DNA of 47,253 nucleotides from an uncultured Pelagibacteraceae bacterium (GTDB lineage: Bacteria; Pseudomonadota; Alphaproteobacteria; Pelagibacterales; Pelagibacteraceae), in NCBI GenBank assembly GCA_902628565.1, contig CACONR010000006.1, forward strand, positions 1 through 47,253. Direction: 5' to 3'. The position numbers and the translations under genes are program-made. Position 1 is the first letter of the stretch; each line of letters opens with the position of its first letter. Shown here one piece after another: positions 35,904 through 44,520 of the stretch. The notes under the pieces are model-generated. The model did no database searches. It saw nothing but the letters and a program-made list of their open reading frames with translations, and was not told the DNA's origin.

Positions 35904-36526
35904 GGCTTCGGTAGAACTTCATCTTTATTCATAAATTTAAAACCCTTCTTCACCGCTTCTCTTTCAGATATCTCAACATACCATCTAGTAAGATTTTTAA
36001 AATTTTTAAGACCAATGTCATGCCACTCATGTCGTGCTATCCAAGGAAAAGTTCCTATGTCAGCGATTGTATAATTTTCTCCAGCTAGAAATCTTGATTT
36101 AGACAATCTTGCGTCTAGTTCCTCATATATTCTCTTAGATATCTTGAAATATCTTTCTTCACCAAACTGACTTTTACCAGGATTGTAATGATGAAATTGA
36201 TGATGTTGTCCTAACATGGGTCCAACATAACCCATCTGCGCCATCAACCATTGGTTTATCTCTAATCGATCTTTTGTATCATAAAATTTTCCACTTTGTT
36301 CGGCTAGATACATTAAAATTGCCCCTGACTCGAAAATATTCTTGTTATTATCCTGATCAATGATCACTGGTATTTTACTTAATGGACTTATCTTTTTAAA
36401 TTCAGGTTTAAATTGATCACCTTTGTTGAGATCTATATTAATTACTTTGTATTCATAGCCAATCTCCTCAAGCATGATACTTATTTTTTTTCCGTTAGGG
36501 GTATTAGCAGAATAAAGTTCAATCAC
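35900..36526 (-). CDS. Glutathione S-transferase family protein (YfcG/YghU-like)
   Basis: 208-residue GST. The thioredoxin-fold N-terminal domain begins IELYSANTPNGKKISIMLEE, where the TPNGKK loop is the glutathione site of Nu-class (YfcG/YghU-type) enzymes. Then come SKIPVI (cis-Pro) and FESGAILMYLAEQ (Ser-type gamma-glutamyl site). The C-terminal helical domain has NYTIADIGTFPWIARH. It overlaps the ferredoxin reductase stop side by eight bases, so it belongs to the proteorhodopsin-ferredoxin cluster. Disulfide-bond reductase activity is likely for this class. Confidence 0.9.
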   Translation of the reverse strand: MIELYSANTPNGKKISIMLEEIGYEYKVINIDLNKGDQFKPEFKKISPLSKIPVIIDQDNNKNIFESGAILMYLAEQSGKFYDTKDRLEINQWLMAQMGYVGPMLGQHHQFHHYNPGKSQFGEERYFKISKRIYEELDARLSKSRFLAGENYTIADIGTFPWIARHEWHDIGLKNFKNLTRWYVEISEREAVKKGFKFMNKDEVLPKP

Positions 36527-37538
36527 CTTTTACGCCAAGACGCTCTTTAATAGTTTTTGATGAAGTGGTAAATTCAAATCGATATTTTTCATCAGGCCTA
36601 GCTAATTTAAAACAAGCTCTTGCAGCTAAGGCACCTTCATGAAAACCGGATAAGATTAATTTTAATTTGCCAGGATAATTGCAAATATCCCCAACTGCAT
36701 AAATGCCTTTTTGATTAGTCTCGAATTTCTCAGTATCAACTTCAATTGTTTTTTTATCAATATTAAGACCCCAATTAGCAATGGGTCCCAATTGCATGAT
36801 TAATCCAAAAAAACCTAATACATAATCTGTTTTAAGATTTTTAGTTTCATTATTGTCATTTTTAATATTAATACTCTTTACTTGATCATCTCCCTCTATC
36901 GAGCTCATTTGGTATTTTGTATAAAGATTTATTTTTCCGTCTTTGGCCAATTCATTCACTGTATCTACCGTCGCTTGTGCACCTCTAAAATCGTCTCTTC
37001 TATGGATTAAATTTACTTTTGAATTTTTTGATAATTCAACAGCCCAATCTAAAGCACTATCCCCTCCCCCAAAAATAGATACAGTTTTACCTTCAAATAT
37101 TTTTTTATCTCTAATTGAATAAAATAATGATTTATTTTCGAATTTTTCACATTCCTTTACTGGAAATTTTCTAGGTTCAAAAGAGCCTACACCTCCAGCA
37201 ATTATTACATTTGGAGTTGAAAATTCTTTATCATTATTTGTTTTTACAATCCAATTATCACCTTCTTTTTTAACCTCATCTACTCTTTCGCTTAAATGTA
37301 TTTTAATATCGAAGGGTTTTATTTGATTTATTAAGTTATTAGTTAATTCTTCTCCTGTGCATTCTGGAACCGCTGGGATATCATAGATTGGTTTATCAGG
37401 ATAAAGTTCTATACATTGACCACCTATTTTATCTAAGTTGTCGACAATTTCACAATTAAGTCCAATTAGTTTTAATTGATGAGCTGTAAATAGTCCGGTA
37501 GGTCCTGCTCCAATTATTAATGCATCAGTTTTATTCAT
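36519..37538 (-). CDS. Ferredoxin--NADP reductase, thioredoxin-reductase-like type
   Basis: 339-residue FAD/NADP oxidoreductase. FAD binding is GAGPTGLF near residue 10, the NADP-binding motif is FGGGDSALDWAVE (about residues 155-167), and the C-terminal FAD motif is GIYAVGDICNYPGK. There is no redox CxxC pair, which excludes thioredoxin reductase and points to the YumC-type ferredoxin-NADP reductase. Immediately downstream of the ferredoxin gene, so the two form a redox pair. Confidence 0.92.
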   Translation of the reverse strand: MNKTDALIIGAGPTGLFTAHQLKLIGLNCEIVDNLDKIGGQCIELYPDKPIYDIPAVPECTGEELTNNLINQIKPFDIKIHLSERVDEVKKEGDNWIVKTNNDKEFSTPNVIIAGGVGSFEPRKFPVKECEKFENKSLFYSIRDKKIFEGKTVSIFGGGDSALDWAVELSKNSKVNLIHRRDDFRGAQATVDTVNELAKDGKINLYTKYQMSSIEGDDQVKSINIKNDNNETKNLKTDYVLGFFGLIMQLGPIANWGLNIDKKTIEVDTEKFETNQKGIYAVGDICNYPGKLKLILSGFHEGALAARACFKLARPDEKYRFEFTTSSKTIKERLGVKGD

Positions 37539-37859
37539 TTATGACTGTTTCGAAGGTATGCTAACTTCAAGTCCATCTAAATCATCAGACACAATTATTT
37601 GACAACTCAATCTGCTATTTTTTTTTGGTTCAAATGCCATATCCAACATATCTTCTTCTCCATCTTCTTTGACGGGAAGTTTATCAAACCATTCATCTTT
37701 TACATACACATGACATGTCGCACAAGCCATACCACCTCCACAATCTGCATCGATTCCAGGAATGTCATTCTGTACTGCGCCCTCCATAACAGTTAATCCA
37801 TTTTGAACGTCAACAGTGTGATTTTTATTATCGTGTGTAATGAAGGTTATTTTTGCCAT
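37539..37859 (-). CDS. [2Fe-2S] ferredoxin
   Basis: 106-residue ferredoxin using the ATG at 37859 ([14 protein letters not shown]); the longer ORF start at 37907 would add residues that overlap the proteorhodopsin terminator hairpin. Cluster ligands are in [15 protein letters not shown] (C-x5-C-x2-C) and SRLSCQII near the C-terminus, an adrenodoxin/putidaredoxin-like arrangement. It directly precedes the reductase gene; partner proteins are unknown. Confidence 0.94.
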   Translation of the reverse strand: MAKITFITHDNKNHTVDVQNGLTVMEGAVQNDIPGIDADCGGGMACATCHVYVKDEWFDKLPVKEDGEEDMLDMAFEPKKNSRLSCQIIVSDDLDGLEVSIPSKQS

Positions 37860-37878
37860 AAGTATTATATAATTATGC

Positions 37879-37918
37879 AAAAAAATAGGGCAAGTATGTG
37901 AAAACATACTCGCCCTAT
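37879..37918 (-). terminator. Rho-independent terminator after proteorhodopsin
   Basis: On the minus strand a stem of 15 positions with a single mismatch (ATAGGGCGAGTATGT paired with ACATACTTGCCCTAT), loop TTTC, followed by seven Ts. It ends the proteorhodopsin message and lies ahead of the ferredoxin gene, so the downstream redox genes would depend on read-through or another promoter. Confidence 0.85.
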
Positions 37919-37938
37919 AAATTTATTTTAAAGCGTAA

Positions 37939-38709
37939 TTATCTTGCTCTTGCACCAGCTGAACTTACTGCAGCAGCCCAGATTACTAGACCGAATGCAA
38001 TTTTGTTAATAAAGTCAGCTAAGTTGTAAATCACGTTTAGTGAGTCAGCGTCTACTCCACCTGTTAGGTAACCAAAAATGTAACCTAATGGGTAAATAGC
38101 CCATCCTACTGTTACGATCATTCTCATTGCACCAAAAGCAGTAACAAGTGCTTTGTTTCCACTCTTAGCAGCAGCTTTTCCAGCTTCTCCTGAGAATATT
38201 TCATATAGAATGTATATCCAACCTGCCATACCGATTACAAAACCAAGTGTAGCGTTGATATATCCAGCTTCTCCTAAATATCCACCGATTAACATTACTA
38301 ATGAACCGATTAACAATCTCCAGAACATTCCAGAGTTTGCTTTTCTTACAGCTGCTAGAATTAAGTAGAACTCTATCATCTGTAATGGCACAGTAATTAA
38401 CCAGTCAATATATCTATACACTGTAGGTGAATCACCAGTAGTCACCCATACATCTCTCATGTACATGTAATGGATGAATGCAATACCAGTTACAAGACCA
38501 GCAACAGTTACTGACGTTTTCCAGCCAGGAGCCACTGTACCTCTCTCCATGAAGAAGAAAGCAGTAGCAGCCAACATACCCATTGAGATTATCCAGAAAG
38601 ATATCCCAACAAAGTCATCTTGAGCTAACATAGTGGTCGCTGCGTTTGCAACACCTGTAATACCGATAAGGGCAACAGCTGCTAATGCAAACATTTTAAG
38701 TTTTTTCAT
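37939..38709 (-). CDS. Proteorhodopsin, light-driven proton pump with blue-type Gln
   Basis: 256-residue seven-helix retinal protein with a signal peptide ending VANA. Key residues: His80 and proton acceptor Asp102 (YRYIDWLITVPLQ), proton donor Glu113 (QMIEFYLIL), and the Schiff-base lysine Lys236 (ADFINKIAFG). The spectral tuning position (105 in the reference green protein) is Gln110 here, the residue of blue-absorbing types; green types carry Leu. An unusually strong Shine-Dalgarno precedes it. Not followed by carotenoid genes in this window, so retinal synthesis must be elsewhere or acquired. Confidence 0.98.
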   Translation of the reverse strand: MKKLKMFALAAVALIGITGVANAATTMLAQDDFVGISFWIISMGMLAATAFFFMERGTVAPGWKTSVTVAGLVTGIAFIHYMYMRDVWVTTGDSPTVYRYIDWLITVPLQMIEFYLILAAVRKANSGMFWRLLIGSLVMLIGGYLGEAGYINATLGFVIGMAGWIYILYEIFSGEAGKAAAKSGNKALVTAFGAMRMIVTVGWAIYPLGYIFGYLTGGVDADSLNVIYNLADFINKIAFGLVIWAAAVSSAGARAR

Positions 38710-38715
38710 AAAAAA

Positions 38716-38723
38716 CTCCCTCT
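38716..38723 (-). promoter_or_regulatory. Strong Shine-Dalgarno of proteorhodopsin
   Basis: AGAGGGAG lies six bases ahead of the ATG on the minus strand. Most genes in this window have no such purine-rich site, so this suggests high translation of proteorhodopsin. Confidence 0.8.
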
Positions 38724-38737
38724 TTAGTTAGTTTTTA

Positions 38738-38755
38738 TTAGTTTATATAAACTAA
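38738..38755. promoter_or_regulatory. 18-base perfect palindrome upstream of proteorhodopsin
   Basis: TTAGTTTATATAAACTAA is its own reverse complement. It is 28 bases ahead of the proteorhodopsin start in the 210-base divergent region with the acyl-CoA ligase gene, and contains TATATAA-like bases that could overlap a -10. It could be a dimeric regulator site. The same spacer holds GTTGTGGTT (38778-38786) and its inverse AACCACAAC (38884-38892), plus AAGACTT twice (38801, 38813). Confidence 0.5.
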
Positions 38756-38896
38756 GCTTAGGTTTCCCCAAGCAAAAGTTGTGGTTAAATACCAAATTAA
38801 AAGACTTTATTGAAGACTTAATTGTCATTAATTTACATTGATTTTACTTGTTTTTTAAAATTAAATACAATTTGTGATTTAAAAACCACAACAAAT

Positions 38897-38902
38897 TATA
38901 AT
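38897..38902 (+). promoter_or_regulatory. Likely -10 element of the acyl-CoA ligase gene
   Basis: A perfect TATAAT at 38897-38902, 17 bases upstream of the ATG at 38920. A TTGTGA lies 19 bases upstream, wider than ideal, so the -35 is uncertain. The 210-base region between proteorhodopsin and this gene also holds inverted and direct repeats. Confidence 0.5.
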
Positions 38903-38919
38903 AACGAATCAAAATAACT

Positions 38920-40821
38920 ATGTCAGACAAATTTAGTAAAATTTACGATCTTTCTATCAAAGATCCTGAAAAATTTTGGCAAGAGGCTGCGGATGACATC
39001 TTTTGGTTTAAAAAACCTACAAAAATTTTAAATAAATCTAATCCCCCTTTTTATAAATGGTACGAAGATGGGGTGACCAATACATGTTACAACGCCTTAG
39101 ATTTTCATATTGACCAAGGCAAAGGTAATAAAACTGCTTTAATTTATGATAGTCCCATTACAGAAAACAAAAGTAAGTTCACTTACGAGGAATTAAGATC
39201 AAAAGTTTCAAAGTTTGCAGGCGCACTTAAGAACCAGGGTGTCAATAAAGGGGATCGAGTTATAATTTATATGCCAATGATCCCAGAAGCAGTTGTAGCA
39301 ATGCTTGCTTGTGCAAGAATTGGAGCAATACACTCAGTGGTATTTGGTGGATTTGCTTCAAATGAGCTTGCTAGCAGAATCGATGATAGTAAAGCCAAAC
39401 TTTTAGTGACCGCTTCATGTGGTTTTGAACCTGGACGAACTGTTGAATACAAACCTTTAGTAGATGAAGCAATCAAACAGGCTCAACATAAAATTAGTAA
39501 GATGATTTTATTTCAAAGAAAAGGTCACGAAGTGAAATTAAATGCACCAGTGGAAATAAGTTGGGATGAAGCTCATGCTAATGCCAAAGATACTGATTGT
39601 GTTGAAATGAATTCAAATGAATTTGCTTACATACTTTATACCTCAGGTACAACTGGAACACCAAAAGGTATCGTTAGAGACATTGGTGGCCATGTCGTTG
39701 CATTAAAATGGACGATGAAAAATATTTATAACATTGATGAAGATGATATTTGGTGGTCAGCAAGTGATATTGGTTGGATTGTCGGTCATTCCTATATTGT
39801 CTATGCTCCATTGTTCAAAGGATGCACCACAGTATTATTTGAAGGGAAACCTGTCGGCACACCTGATGCTGGAGCGTTCTGGAAAATAATTTCTGACTAT
39901 AAGGTAAAATCTTTATTCACTGCGCCAACAGCTTTTAGAGCAATTAAAAAGGAAGATCCTGAAGGAAAATTCTTTTCTAAATATAATTTAAGTAAATTTG
40001 AAAGTCTATTTCTTGCTGGAGAGCGTGCTGATCCAGATACAATTAAGTGGGCAGAAAATTTATTAAAAGTCCCAGTAATTGATCATTGGTGGCAAACTGA
40101 AACAAGTTGGGCGATCAGTTCTAATTGTACTGGTATTGAAATGATGAAAACAAAATATGGCTCAGCTTGTAAAGCTGTACCAGGTTATGATGTTAAAATT
40201 ATAAAATCAGACCAAACTTTAGCTAAACCAAATGAGATGGGAGATATTGTAGTAAAATTACCTTTGCCCCCAGGAACTTTTCCAACTCTGTGGAATGCAG
40301 ATCAAAGATATAAAGAAAATTATATGTCAAATTATGAAGGTTATTATCAAACCTACGACGCAGGTCACATTGATGAAGATGGTTACATCTGGATTATGTC
40401 TAGAACTGATGACATTATCAATGTTGCAGGTCATAGATTATCAACAGGTGCAATCGAAGAAGTTTTATCAGAACATCAGTCAGTTGCAGAATGTGCAGTG
40501 CTTGGGATAGCTGATAAATTAAAAGGTCAACTACCTATTGGATTAATTGTTTTAAAAGCAGGGGTGGATAAAGATAACGAAACAATTTCTAAAGAATGTG
40601 TACAAATGGTGAGAGATAAAATAGGACCAGTAGCTGCTTTTAAAGTTGCAATAGTCATAAAAAGACTTCCAAAAACAAGATCAGGTAAAATTTTAAGAGG
40701 AACAATTAGAAAAATCGCTGATAATGTTGAATATAAAATGCCTCCAACCATTGATGATCCGGCTATTTTAGATGAGATCAAAGAGGATTTAATCAAAAAT
40801 AATATTCTAAAAAGTGCTTAA
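38920..40821 (+). CDS. Propionate/acetate--CoA ligase (PrpE-like)
   Basis: 633-residue AMP-forming acyl-CoA synthetase. The P-loop-like A3 motif is YTSGTTGTPKGIVRDIGGH; the RDxGGH form is that of propionate-CoA ligase (PrpE, ACSS3-like), rather than classical acetyl-CoA synthetase (SGSTGKPKG). The regulatory lysine motif PKTRSGKILRGT is at the C-terminus. N-terminal FWQEAADDIFWFKKP is typical of the group. It would activate propionate and possibly acetate. Divergent from proteorhodopsin; the SMR gene overlaps its last bases. Confidence 0.93.
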   Translation: MSDKFSKIYDLSIKDPEKFWQEAADDIFWFKKPTKILNKSNPPFYKWYEDGVTNTCYNALDFHIDQGKGNKTALIYDSPITENKSKFTYEELRSKVSKFAGALKNQGVNKGDRVIIYMPMIPEAVVAMLACARIGAIHSVVFGGFASNELASRIDDSKAKLLVTASCGFEPGRTVEYKPLVDEAIKQAQHKISKMILFQRKGHEVKLNAPVEISWDEAHANAKDTDCVEMNSNEFAYILYTSGTTGTPKGIVRDIGGHVVALKWTMKNIYNIDEDDIWWSASDIGWIVGHSYIVYAPLFKGCTTVLFEGKPVGTPDAGAFWKIISDYKVKSLFTAPTAFRAIKKEDPEGKFFSKYNLSKFESLFLAGERADPDTIKWAENLLKVPVIDHWWQTETSWAISSNCTGIEMMKTKYGSACKAVPGYDVKIIKSDQTLAKPNEMGDIVVKLPLPPGTFPTLWNADQRYKENYMSNYEGYYQTYDAGHIDEDGYIWIMSRTDDIINVAGHRLSTGAIEEVLSEHQSVAECAVLGIADKLKGQLPIGLIVLKAGVDKDNETISKECVQMVRDKIGPVAAFKVAIVIKRLPKTRSGKILRGTIRKIADNVEYKMPPTIDDPAILDEIKEDLIKNNILKSA

Positions 40822-41146
40822 AACTTATTTATTTCTAATCGGTGCAATTTTTTGTGAAGTAGCCGGTACTATGCTGTTACCAGTTTCGCAAAACTTCACA
40901 AAACTTGTCCCTACAAGTTTTCTTACCATATTCTATTTAACTGCTTTTTATCTACTAACTTTTGTGGTGAATAAACTTCCAATAGCAATAGTTTATGCTA
41001 CTTGGAGTGGTCTTGGAATATTTACAATTGCAATTCTGGGGTATATTTTTTTCAAGCAAACTTTAGCTTGGCAGGCAATTTTAGGATTATTTCTAATCGT
41101 AATTGGAGTAGTGTTGGTAAATAGTTTTACAATAAAGCTTAATTAA
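40814..41146 (+). CDS. Small multidrug resistance (SMR) family transporter
   Basis: 110-residue four-helix protein. The conserved membrane Glu lies in the first helix (AIFCEVAGT, Glu15) and helix 3 carries YATWSGLGIF, both typical of EmrE/SMR proteins. The start is a GTG at 40814 inside the acyl-CoA ligase end, an overlap of eight bases. Substrate could be quaternary amines, guanidinium or polyamine-type cations; not determined. Convergent overlap of eight bases with the next gene. Confidence 0.9.
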   Translation: MLKTYLFLIGAIFCEVAGTMLLPVSQNFTKLVPTSFLTIFYLTAFYLLTFVVNKLPIAIVYATWSGLGIFTIAILGYIFFKQTLAWQAILGLFLIVIGVVLVNSFTIKLN

Positions 41147-42446
41147 ACACTAATGGGGTTCCTTCTGGATCTCCTAAAATTTTACCATCTTTCATTTTTG
41201 TTTTACCAGCGATAATTGTTGCAACCGGAGTGCCTTTAAATTCAACATTATTAAAAGGTGACCAGCTGCATTTACTCTCAATATTTTCATTTTTAATCAC
41301 AATCTTTTTATTCATATCTACAATTGTGAAATCAGCATCATAACCTTCTTTTATAAATCCTTTGTTCTTGATGCCAAAAATTTTAATTGGATTTTCACAC
41401 ACTAAGTTCATTAATTGATTAAGTGATAGTTTTCCATCATTAACATGGTTTAACATCACTGGCATTAATGTTTGAACACCAGGCATACCAGAGGGTGAGT
41501 TGGGATATTCTTTATCTTTGTTTGCTTTTAAATGTGGGGCGTGGTCTGAGCCAATTGTGTCATTTATATTATTTTTAACTGCATACCATAATCGATCATA
41601 ATGAGATTTATCTCTGATTGGCGGATTCATTTGTGCATATGTTCCAAGTTTGTCATAACAATCTGGAGCATAGATCGTTAAATGCTGTGGGGTAATTTCA
41701 AAAGTAATATTACCTTTGTGTTGAGATAAAAAATCTATTTCTTGCTTAGTAGTAATATGAAGTACATGAGCTTTCTTATTATACTTATTCGCAATTCTAA
41801 CAATCCTTCTAGTTGAGGAGATAGCACACTCTTCACTTCGCCAAACAGGGTGCGAATGTACATCTCCATTTTTAATTAATTTTTTATTCCTGTTTAAAAT
41901 TTCCTCATCTTCTGAATGTACCGCGACTATTTTTGAGCAATGTTGAAAGACTTTATCAATATCTTCTTCAAGAGCTACTAAAAGATTACCTGTTGATGAA
42001 CCGACAAATAACTTAATACCACAGCATCCTTCTAAATCTTTCAGTTCTGCTAATTGATTTACATTTTCTGCTGTAGCGCCAAAATAGAAAGCGTAATTGC
42101 AAAACATTCTATCTTTTGCAAGATCTAATTTTCTCTGAAATTCTTTTATGTTTGATGTGGGTGGATTGGTATTTGGCATTTCAAATACTGCTGTGATACC
42201 CCCTGCGACTGCAGCTCTACTTCCAGAATGAAGATCCTCTGTGTCCGTTGAACCTGGTTCTCTAAAATGAGTTTGCGTATCAATACATCCAGGCAAGACT
42301 ATTAGGTTTTTTGCATCATATTCTTCTTTTGCTTCTTCTGATACTCCACCAATTTTTGATATCTTGCCGTCTTTAACAGCAACATCTTTATTTTCTAACT
42401 TTCCATTAATATAACATTGCCCGTTTTTGATTATTAGATCTAACAT
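41139..42446 (-). CDS. Dihydroorotase-like amidohydrolase (class I type)
   Basis: 435-residue protein with the class I dihydroorotase layout. The first metal site is IDTQTHFREPG (Asp56, Gln58, His60), where the usual His-x-His is Gln-x-His. Later ligands look intact: the carbamylated-lysine region KLFVGSST, VHSEDEE, HVLHIT and SDHAPHLK. It also has EMPNTNPPTS, shared with dihydroorotases. It may be catalytic pyrimidine PyrC or a related cyclic amidohydrolase; I do not assign a symbol. Confidence 0.8.
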   Translation of the reverse strand: MLDLIIKNGQCYINGKLENKDVAVKDGKISKIGGVSEEAKEEYDAKNLIVLPGCIDTQTHFREPGSTDTEDLHSGSRAAVAGGITAVFEMPNTNPPTSNIKEFQRKLDLAKDRMFCNYAFYFGATAENVNQLAELKDLEGCCGIKLFVGSSTGNLLVALEEDIDKVFQHCSKIVAVHSEDEEILNRNKKLIKNGDVHSHPVWRSEECAISSTRRIVRIANKYNKKAHVLHITTKQEIDFLSQHKGNITFEITPQHLTIYAPDCYDKLGTYAQMNPPIRDKSHYDRLWYAVKNNINDTIGSDHAPHLKANKDKEYPNSPSGMPGVQTLMPVMLNHVNDGKLSLNQLMNLVCENPIKIFGIKNKGFIKEGYDADFTIVDMNKKIVIKNENIESKCSWSPFNNVEFKGTPVATIIAGKTKMKDGKILGDPEGTPLVFN

Positions 42447-42489
42447 TTTCGAAAAAAGTTATTATATTAAAATTAGATATCAATCAAAT

Positions 42490-43377
42490 ATGAATAATAG
42501 TGTTTATATATTAGAAGATAGAGCCATACTTTACGTCAATGGTTCAGATGCAAAAGATTTTCTACAAAATCTGATTAGCAATGACATTAACAAAGTTACA
42601 GATAATTCCAGTTGTTTTGCATCATTGTTTACTCCACAAGGTAAATTTTTATATGAATTCATGGTTGTGAAACACAAATTGGGTTACTTCATTGATTGTG
42701 AAAAATCTCAGTCTGAAGACATATTTAAACAATTAAATTTGTATAGAGTAAGATCAAAAGTAGAAATTCTTAATTTAAGTAACGAATTTGTGGTTGCTAG
42801 TTTTGGATACGAAAAATATTTATCTATTAAAGATGCAAAGGATGTCTTAGGTTTTACATTTAAATATAGAGAAGATCCTATTTTTTTAGATCCAAGAAAT
42901 AAACACTTGGGTGCTAGACTTATAATTAATCTTGAAAAACTTTATTTATCTTTGAAAAAGCTTGATCTTAAAAACGATAAAATTGAAAACTATCATATTT
43001 ATAGTCATAAACTTGGTATAGTTCCAAAAGACTTAAATAAATTGAAGAATAAATTATTTGGTATTGAGTGTAACTTTGAAGAGCTAAATGGTATTGATTT
43101 TAAAAAAGGCTGTTATGTTGGGCAAGAAAATACTGCAAGAATAAAATTAAAGAATAAGCTATCCAAAAGATTACTACCAATCGAGATTATTGATGGAGAA
43201 TTAATTGAGAATGAAAGTGTCTTAAATAATAATGTTGAGATTGGAAAAGTCTTGATTAATGAAACATATCCTTTTGCCCTCATTAAATATTTAGATTCCA
43301 ATTTTGAAAAGGACAAAATATTTCAAGGTAAAAATGGTTCTTTTAAAGTTTTCGTGCCTGAATGGCTTAAAATTTAA
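42490..43377 (+). CDS. ygfZ: YgfZ-type folate-binding protein
   Basis: 295 residues from the ATG at 42490 (MNNSVYILEDRAILYVNG); the upstream start at 42427 would add 21 residues that overlap the divergent gene. The signature KGCYVGQENTARI holds the YgfZ K-G-C-Y-x-G-Q-E motif. The N-terminal region resembles the folate-binding part of GcvT. YgfZ aids iron-sulfur enzyme assembly and RNA modification using folates. Divergent from the dihydroorotase-like gene across 43 bases. Confidence 0.93.
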   Translation: MNNSVYILEDRAILYVNGSDAKDFLQNLISNDINKVTDNSSCFASLFTPQGKFLYEFMVVKHKLGYFIDCEKSQSEDIFKQLNLYRVRSKVEILNLSNEFVVASFGYEKYLSIKDAKDVLGFTFKYREDPIFLDPRNKHLGARLIINLEKLYLSLKKLDLKNDKIENYHIYSHKLGIVPKDLNKLKNKLFGIECNFEELNGIDFKKGCYVGQENTARIKLKNKLSKRLLPIEIIDGELIENESVLNNNVEIGKVLINETYPFALIKYLDSNFEKDKIFQGKNGSFKVFVPEWLKI

Positions 43378-43381
43378 ATAT

Positions 43382-43467
43382 TGGTGCGGCTAGAGAGACT
43401 CGAACTCTCATGGACTAGGTCCACACGGCCCTCAACCGTGCCTGTCTACCAATTTCAGCATAGCCGC
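43382..43467 (-). tRNA. tRNA-Leu (anticodon GAG)
   Basis: Reverse-strand sequence folds as a class II tRNA. The acceptor stem GCGGCTA pairs with TAGCCGC, the anticodon stem CACGG/CCGTG closes the loop TTGAGGG with anticodon GAG, a long variable arm follows, and the T-arm carries GTTCGAGTC. CCA is encoded. 86 bases including CCA. It reads CUC and CUU leucine codons. Convergent with ygfZ. Confidence 0.96.
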
Positions 43468-43524
43468 AAATTTGACCCACATTAAATCAATGACAAGTAG
43501 GTTTCAAATTGATAAATTTTTATT

Positions 43525-44514
43525 ATGGAATTTAATCAGGAAGTAAAACAAGCAACTGATCCTATTTATAAAAAGATCTCCAAGGTTATGCCTGAAATTG
43601 AATGGTCAGTGCATGCTCCTTATATTCATAAAATAAATAAACTTAAAAAAGAAAAGAACGCAGTAATTTTAGCTCACAATTATCAAACCCCAGAAATTTA
43701 TCATGGTATTGCAGATTTCTCAGCAGACTCTCTAGCTCTTGCCGTGGAAGCTTCAAAAACTTCAGCAGATATAATTGTTATGGCTGGTGTACATTTTATG
43801 GCTGAAACTGCAAAACTAATGAGTCCAAATAAAAAAGTCTTGCTACCTGATATGAAAGCAGGTTGTTCTCTTTCATCTTCAATTACGGGAAGAGATGTAA
43901 GATTATTAAAAGAAAAATATCCTGGTGTTCCAGTAGTTTCTTATGTCAATACTTCTGCAGATGTAAAAGCAGAAACAGATGTGTGTTGCACATCTGCGAA
44001 CGCTGTAAAGATTGTAAAATCTTTAGGGGTTAAAAAAGTAATTTTTTTACCAGATGATTATCTTGCAAAATATGTTGCTTCTCAAACAGATGTTGAGATC
44101 ATTTCTTGGAAAGGGATTTGTATTGTTCATGATCAATTTAACGAAAAAGAGATTCAAAATATTAGAAAGAGCAACCCAGGGATAAAAATCATAGCTCATC
44201 CTGAGTGTCCACCAGATGTAATTAAAGCAAGTGATTTTGCTGGGTCAACTTCAGGAATGATAAATTATGTAAGAGATAATCAACCCAAAAAAGTCATGAT
44301 GGTTACTGAATGTTCAATGAGTGATAACATTCAGGTTGAAAATCCAAATGTAGAATTTATTAGACCATGCAACATGTGTCCTCATATGAAAAAAATAACC
44401 TTACCAAAAATATTAGATTGTTTAGAGAATGAAACTGGTGAAATTATTATGGATCAAGAAACAATTAATAAAGCAAGAATGTCAGTTGAAAAAATGGTTG
44501 CTATTGGCAGATAA
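43525..44514 (+). CDS. nadA: Quinolinate synthase
   Basis: 329-residue [4Fe-4S] enzyme that condenses iminoaspartate and dihydroxyacetone phosphate to quinolinate. Cluster cysteines lie in LPDMKAGCSLSS, in HPECPPDV and in RPCNMCPHMKK, with TECSMSDNIQ nearby. AHNYQTPEIYHGIADFSADS marks the N-terminal substrate site. NadB, its usual partner, is not in this window. Seven bases separate it from nadC. Confidence 0.97.
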   Translation: MEFNQEVKQATDPIYKKISKVMPEIEWSVHAPYIHKINKLKKEKNAVILAHNYQTPEIYHGIADFSADSLALAVEASKTSADIIVMAGVHFMAETAKLMSPNKKVLLPDMKAGCSLSSSITGRDVRLLKEKYPGVPVVSYVNTSADVKAETDVCCTSANAVKIVKSLGVKKVIFLPDDYLAKYVASQTDVEIISWKGICIVHDQFNEKEIQNIRKSNPGIKIIAHPECPPDVIKASDFAGSTSGMINYVRDNQPKKVMMVTECSMSDNIQVENPNVEFIRPCNMCPHMKKITLPKILDCLENETGEIIMDQETINKARMSVEKMVAIGR

Positions 44515-44520
44515 TTTTTT

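Noticed and set aside
37860..37907. Extended N-terminus of the ferredoxin
   Set aside because: It reads through the proteorhodopsin terminator stem and T-run; the ATG at 37859 begins directly with ferredoxin sequence.
43382..43467. Integration site for a mobile element at tRNA-Leu
   Set aside because: No integrase, no duplicated tRNA end, and flanking genes are core metabolism.
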